25,261 nt of DNA from JALQTD01 sp036825655. GTDB lineage: Bacteria > Bacteroidota > Bacteroidia > Flavobacteriales_D > Sanyastnellaceae. The stretch is taken from the NCBI GenBank assembly GCA_036825655.1, contig DAISXU010000020.1, positions 1-25,261 on the forward strand. Direction: 5' to 3'. Made by a program: the position numbers and the translations under genes. Of the stretch, positions 23,701 to 25,261 are shown one piece after another (position 1 is the stretch's first letter; each line of letters starts with the position of its first letter). The notes under the pieces were generated by a model. The model did not search any database. It was not told the origin of the DNA and was given only the letters and a program-made list of their open reading frames with translations.

Positions 23701-24558
23701 CACTGGGAAAAACTCAGGATCACGGTAGTCAGGATAACCCTCAGAATCCTTGCCGCAAACGCGCTCGTAACCGATGCGAATCTCATCGCCGTTGGCGTCA
23801 TAGGCTTGCTTGAAGGTGTTGCGAGCGTCTTGGAAATGGATGGTCAATGTCATCCTCCTTTTCGAACTGGTATTCACGGAACTTCCGTGGAAGGTGTTGC
23901 AATTGTGGAAACTGATTTGACCCTTTTTAAGGGTCATCGGAACCTTTCTGTATGGAAGTTGCTCTCGGATGCAATACTGCTCGAGCTGTTCCAAATCTTG
24001 GTTTCCCGCTGCGCAAAATGCCTTGACCTCGTCCGTCCATTCCCAACGGTGACTGTTTTCCATGACGTACATGGGGCCCATATCTAGCGTAACATCTTGA
24101 AATGGAATCCACGCGGATAGCATGTCATTGGAAGTGCAGGATGGCCAATAGGCTTTATCTGTATGCCACCCAAACACCCCGTTGGATTGATTCGTTGCCG
24201 GAAATTTGCACATCAAGGCATCTGCGAACAATCGGATTTCATCAGTTCGAGCCAAGCGCGCGGCAATGGCACTGATCATAGGGAACGAAACTACATCCCA
24301 TATTTCAGATCGCTGCAAGCAGGCGTATTCGTTGTTCATGAGCACTTTCGTCTCATCGTACACATCATTGGCTGGCCCCACAATCTCCCGACAATCCCGG
24401 TTCCGATTCCCCTTGTATAAGTCATCGGCACCACGAATGGCTTCATCAATCAGCTCCTCTGGCAATATATAATCCGTAGCAATCCATCCTTTCGCTTCGT
24501 AGTCTTGAATTTGTGTTTCGGTAGGTAAAAACCCCCTCTGAATGTCCTTTACGTGCAT
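23683..24558 (-). CDS. Phytanoyl-CoA dioxygenase (PhyH)-like Fe(II)/2-oxoglutarate oxygenase
   Basis: 291 residues from ATG 24558; the frame runs up to a TTG at 24624 but that extension is hydrophobic and not conserved-looking. The double-stranded beta-helix iron site is visible as H132-x-D134 (GWHTDKAYW) and the distal H224 (NTFHGSS), with R235 (SKRRMTL) for 2-oxoglutarate. YVMENSHRWEW is also typical of the family. It would hydroxylate a lipid-like or small-molecule substrate using O2 and 2-oxoglutarate. It lies next to the alkB-tetR operon in convergent orientation, and its upstream region shares sequence with the alkB promoter, which suggests common control. Confidence 0.87.
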   Translation of the reverse strand: MHVKDIQRGFLPTETQIQDYEAKGWIATDYILPEELIDEAIRGADDLYKGNRNRDCREIVGPANDVYDETKVLMNNEYACLQRSEIWDVVSFPMISAIAARLARTDEIRLFADALMCKFPATNQSNGVFGWHTDKAYWPSCTSNDMLSAWIPFQDVTLDMGPMYVMENSHRWEWTDEVKAFCAAGNQDLEQLEQYCIREQLPYRKVPMTLKKGQISFHNCNTFHGSSVNTSSKRRMTLTIHFQDARNTFKQAYDANGDEIRIGYERVCGKDSEGYPDYRDPEFFPVLFRDR

Positions 24559-24629
24559 GTCCAATTTGTTACCTACGCTGTTTAATATGGCCCTTGTGTT
24601 GAGGATTACTACCAAGATAACCAATCACC

Positions 24630-24656
24630 CTCATCTAAACCGAATCATCATGGGTT
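24630..24656 (-). promoter_or_regulatory. Candidate promoter/regulatory region of the PhyH-like gene
   Basis: Read on the minus strand it contains AACCCAT (24656-24650), 6 nt, then TCGGTTTAGAT (24643-24633), ending in TAGATGAG (24637-24630). The 11-mer and the 7-mer both occur in the same order at the alkB promoter, with 23 nt between them there. The -7 element is a weaker match (TAGATGAG). The leader would be about 70 nt. Confidence 0.3.
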
Positions 24657-24665
24657 AATCTGCAT

Positions 24666-24680
24666 GTGAAGGCACTTCAC
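24666..24680. other. Perfect 6-bp inverted repeat (hairpin or operator)
   Basis: GTGAAG-GCA-CTTCAC in the gap between the M50-like gene and the PhyH-like gene, both on the minus strand. It has no following U-tract, so it is a poor intrinsic terminator, and it may equally be a protein-binding palindrome upstream of the PhyH promoter. The rest of the 183-bp gap (24559-24741) shows nothing else I can name. Confidence 0.35.
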
Positions 24681-24741
24681 TCTGTGTTGGTGGATCTGGC
24701 ATGGCAAGTGGAATAACAACTTCGCCTGCAAGATGCCCCAA

Positions 24742-25261
24742 TCAGGCCATGTAAGCGACAACAAAATCCCATGACTGGGCGAAAGATCCCAGGGCTGCAT
24801 TCCAGATGTACGTCCAGCCACCTAAGAGGTCGCCTGTCAAAGCATAATGAAAAGCCCCCCCGTACATCAGTAAAATCGCTGATGGCAAAAACATGCATGT
24901 GAACCACCATCCAGCTGCACCGAAATCCGTTTGGCGAGGATGAAGCTCACGCATGTTGGCAGCGAGTTCATAGCCTAAAATCGCTCCCATCGCGATTTCC
25001 AACCCTTCAGCTCCAACAGGCAAAGCATGAACAACGAAGGCATACAAAAACAACGCCAAGGGCACGAAATACGGCCCCAATGCTACCAACCAATTCGCAG
25101 GCGCCTCAATCATTGCCAATCCGCCATCTTGTTTGTGATTCACCTCCAATCTCTCCACCTTCAATCCAGTGAGCCAAGCAAGCAAAACATGAATCATCTC
25201 ATGCTCGAGTATCAATAGGAACCGCGTGACACTCCACCTCAGCACGACGGTCCAACCGAGC
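24742..25261 (-). CDS. Partial M50-type membrane metallopeptidase, 5' end missing
   Basis: The frame is open to the right edge, so the true start may lie outside; a GTG at 25245 is the only internal candidate near the edge. The visible 172 residues contain an HExxH zinc motif (LEHEMIHVLLAWLTG) at the end of a hydrophobic segment, LGPYFVPLALFLY, and at least three more membrane segments. A C-terminal SWDFVVAY could supply the third ligand Asp. This plan fits small site-2-protease-like (M50) membrane proteins; whether it is an active protease is not certain. Confidence 0.75.
   Translation of the reverse strand, partial: LGWTVVLRWSVTRFLLILEHEMIHVLLAWLTGLKVERLEVNHKQDGGLAMIEAPANWLVALGPYFVPLALFLYAFVVHALPVGAEGLEIAMGAILGYELAANMRELHPRQTDFGAAGWWFTCMFLPSAILLMYGGAFHYALTGDLLGGWTYIWNAALGSFAQSWDFVVAYMA

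Noticed and set aside
1..25261. CRISPR arrays, IS elements, phage genes, tRNA or rRNA genes
   Set aside because: No short direct repeats with unique spacers, transposase or integrase motifs, or tRNA-like cloverleaf segments were recognised on reading.

Overview
The window is compact, gene-dense chromosomal DNA from a member of the Bacteroidota, most likely Flavobacteriia or a close relative. Three things point there: four very large secreted proteins that end in the CHU_C-type (gliding-motility-associated, type B) C-terminal domain of the type IX secretion system; start regions that mostly lack a Shine-Dalgarno sequence; and -7 elements resembling the Bacteroidota consensus TAnnTTTG. No tRNA, rRNA, CRISPR array, insertion sequence or prophage gene was seen.

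Left third (1-11743): four multidomain surface or secreted proteins in the order + - + +. The first is cut by the left edge. They are built from Ig-like, PKD, DUF11-like and IgGFc-binding-like modules plus Cys-containing tandem repeats, and are probably adhesins or cell-surface/matrix proteins. A four-cysteine repeat unit occurs seven times in the second protein and three times in the fourth. No PorP/SprF-type partner gene is visible.

Middle (11717-14691): a small cupin gene diverges from a putative lipoprotein gene that is followed 1 nt later by a thioredoxin-fold redoxin gene. Next come a small DUF2805/TIGR03643-type gene on the minus strand and a membrane sterol-desaturase/fatty-acid-hydroxylase family enzyme.

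Centre right (14591-19801, minus strand): five overlapping genes form one operon. In transcription order they are an extended SDR reductase, a metallo-beta-lactamase-fold hydrolase, a PaaK/F390-synthetase-like adenylate-forming enzyme, a KAS III-like condensing enzyme and a PAPS-dependent sulfotransferase. Together they look like a small lipid or secondary-metabolite pathway (condense, reduce, activate, hydrolyse, sulfate). This is the best candidate for an undescribed system here. A HI0933/YhiN-type flavoprotein gene diverges from it.

Right end (21082-25261): an outer-membrane beta-barrel gene, then an AlkB-type alkane monooxygenase gene overlapping a TetR-family regulator gene. The alkB promoter is the clearest in the window (TTG-N20-TAGATTTG) and carries a 16-bp inverted repeat that is a good candidate TetR operator. 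A convergent phytanoyl-CoA-dioxygenase-like gene has an upstream region sharing an 11-mer with the alkB promoter. The window ends in a partial M50-type membrane metallopeptidase gene.

The layout is extremely tight: three of six convergent gene pairs overlap at their 3' ends (27, 101 and 18 nt), and genes within operons overlap by 4 to 41 nt. Several predicted -7 elements lie exactly 4 nt before an ATG, which suggests leaderless or nearly leaderless mRNAs.
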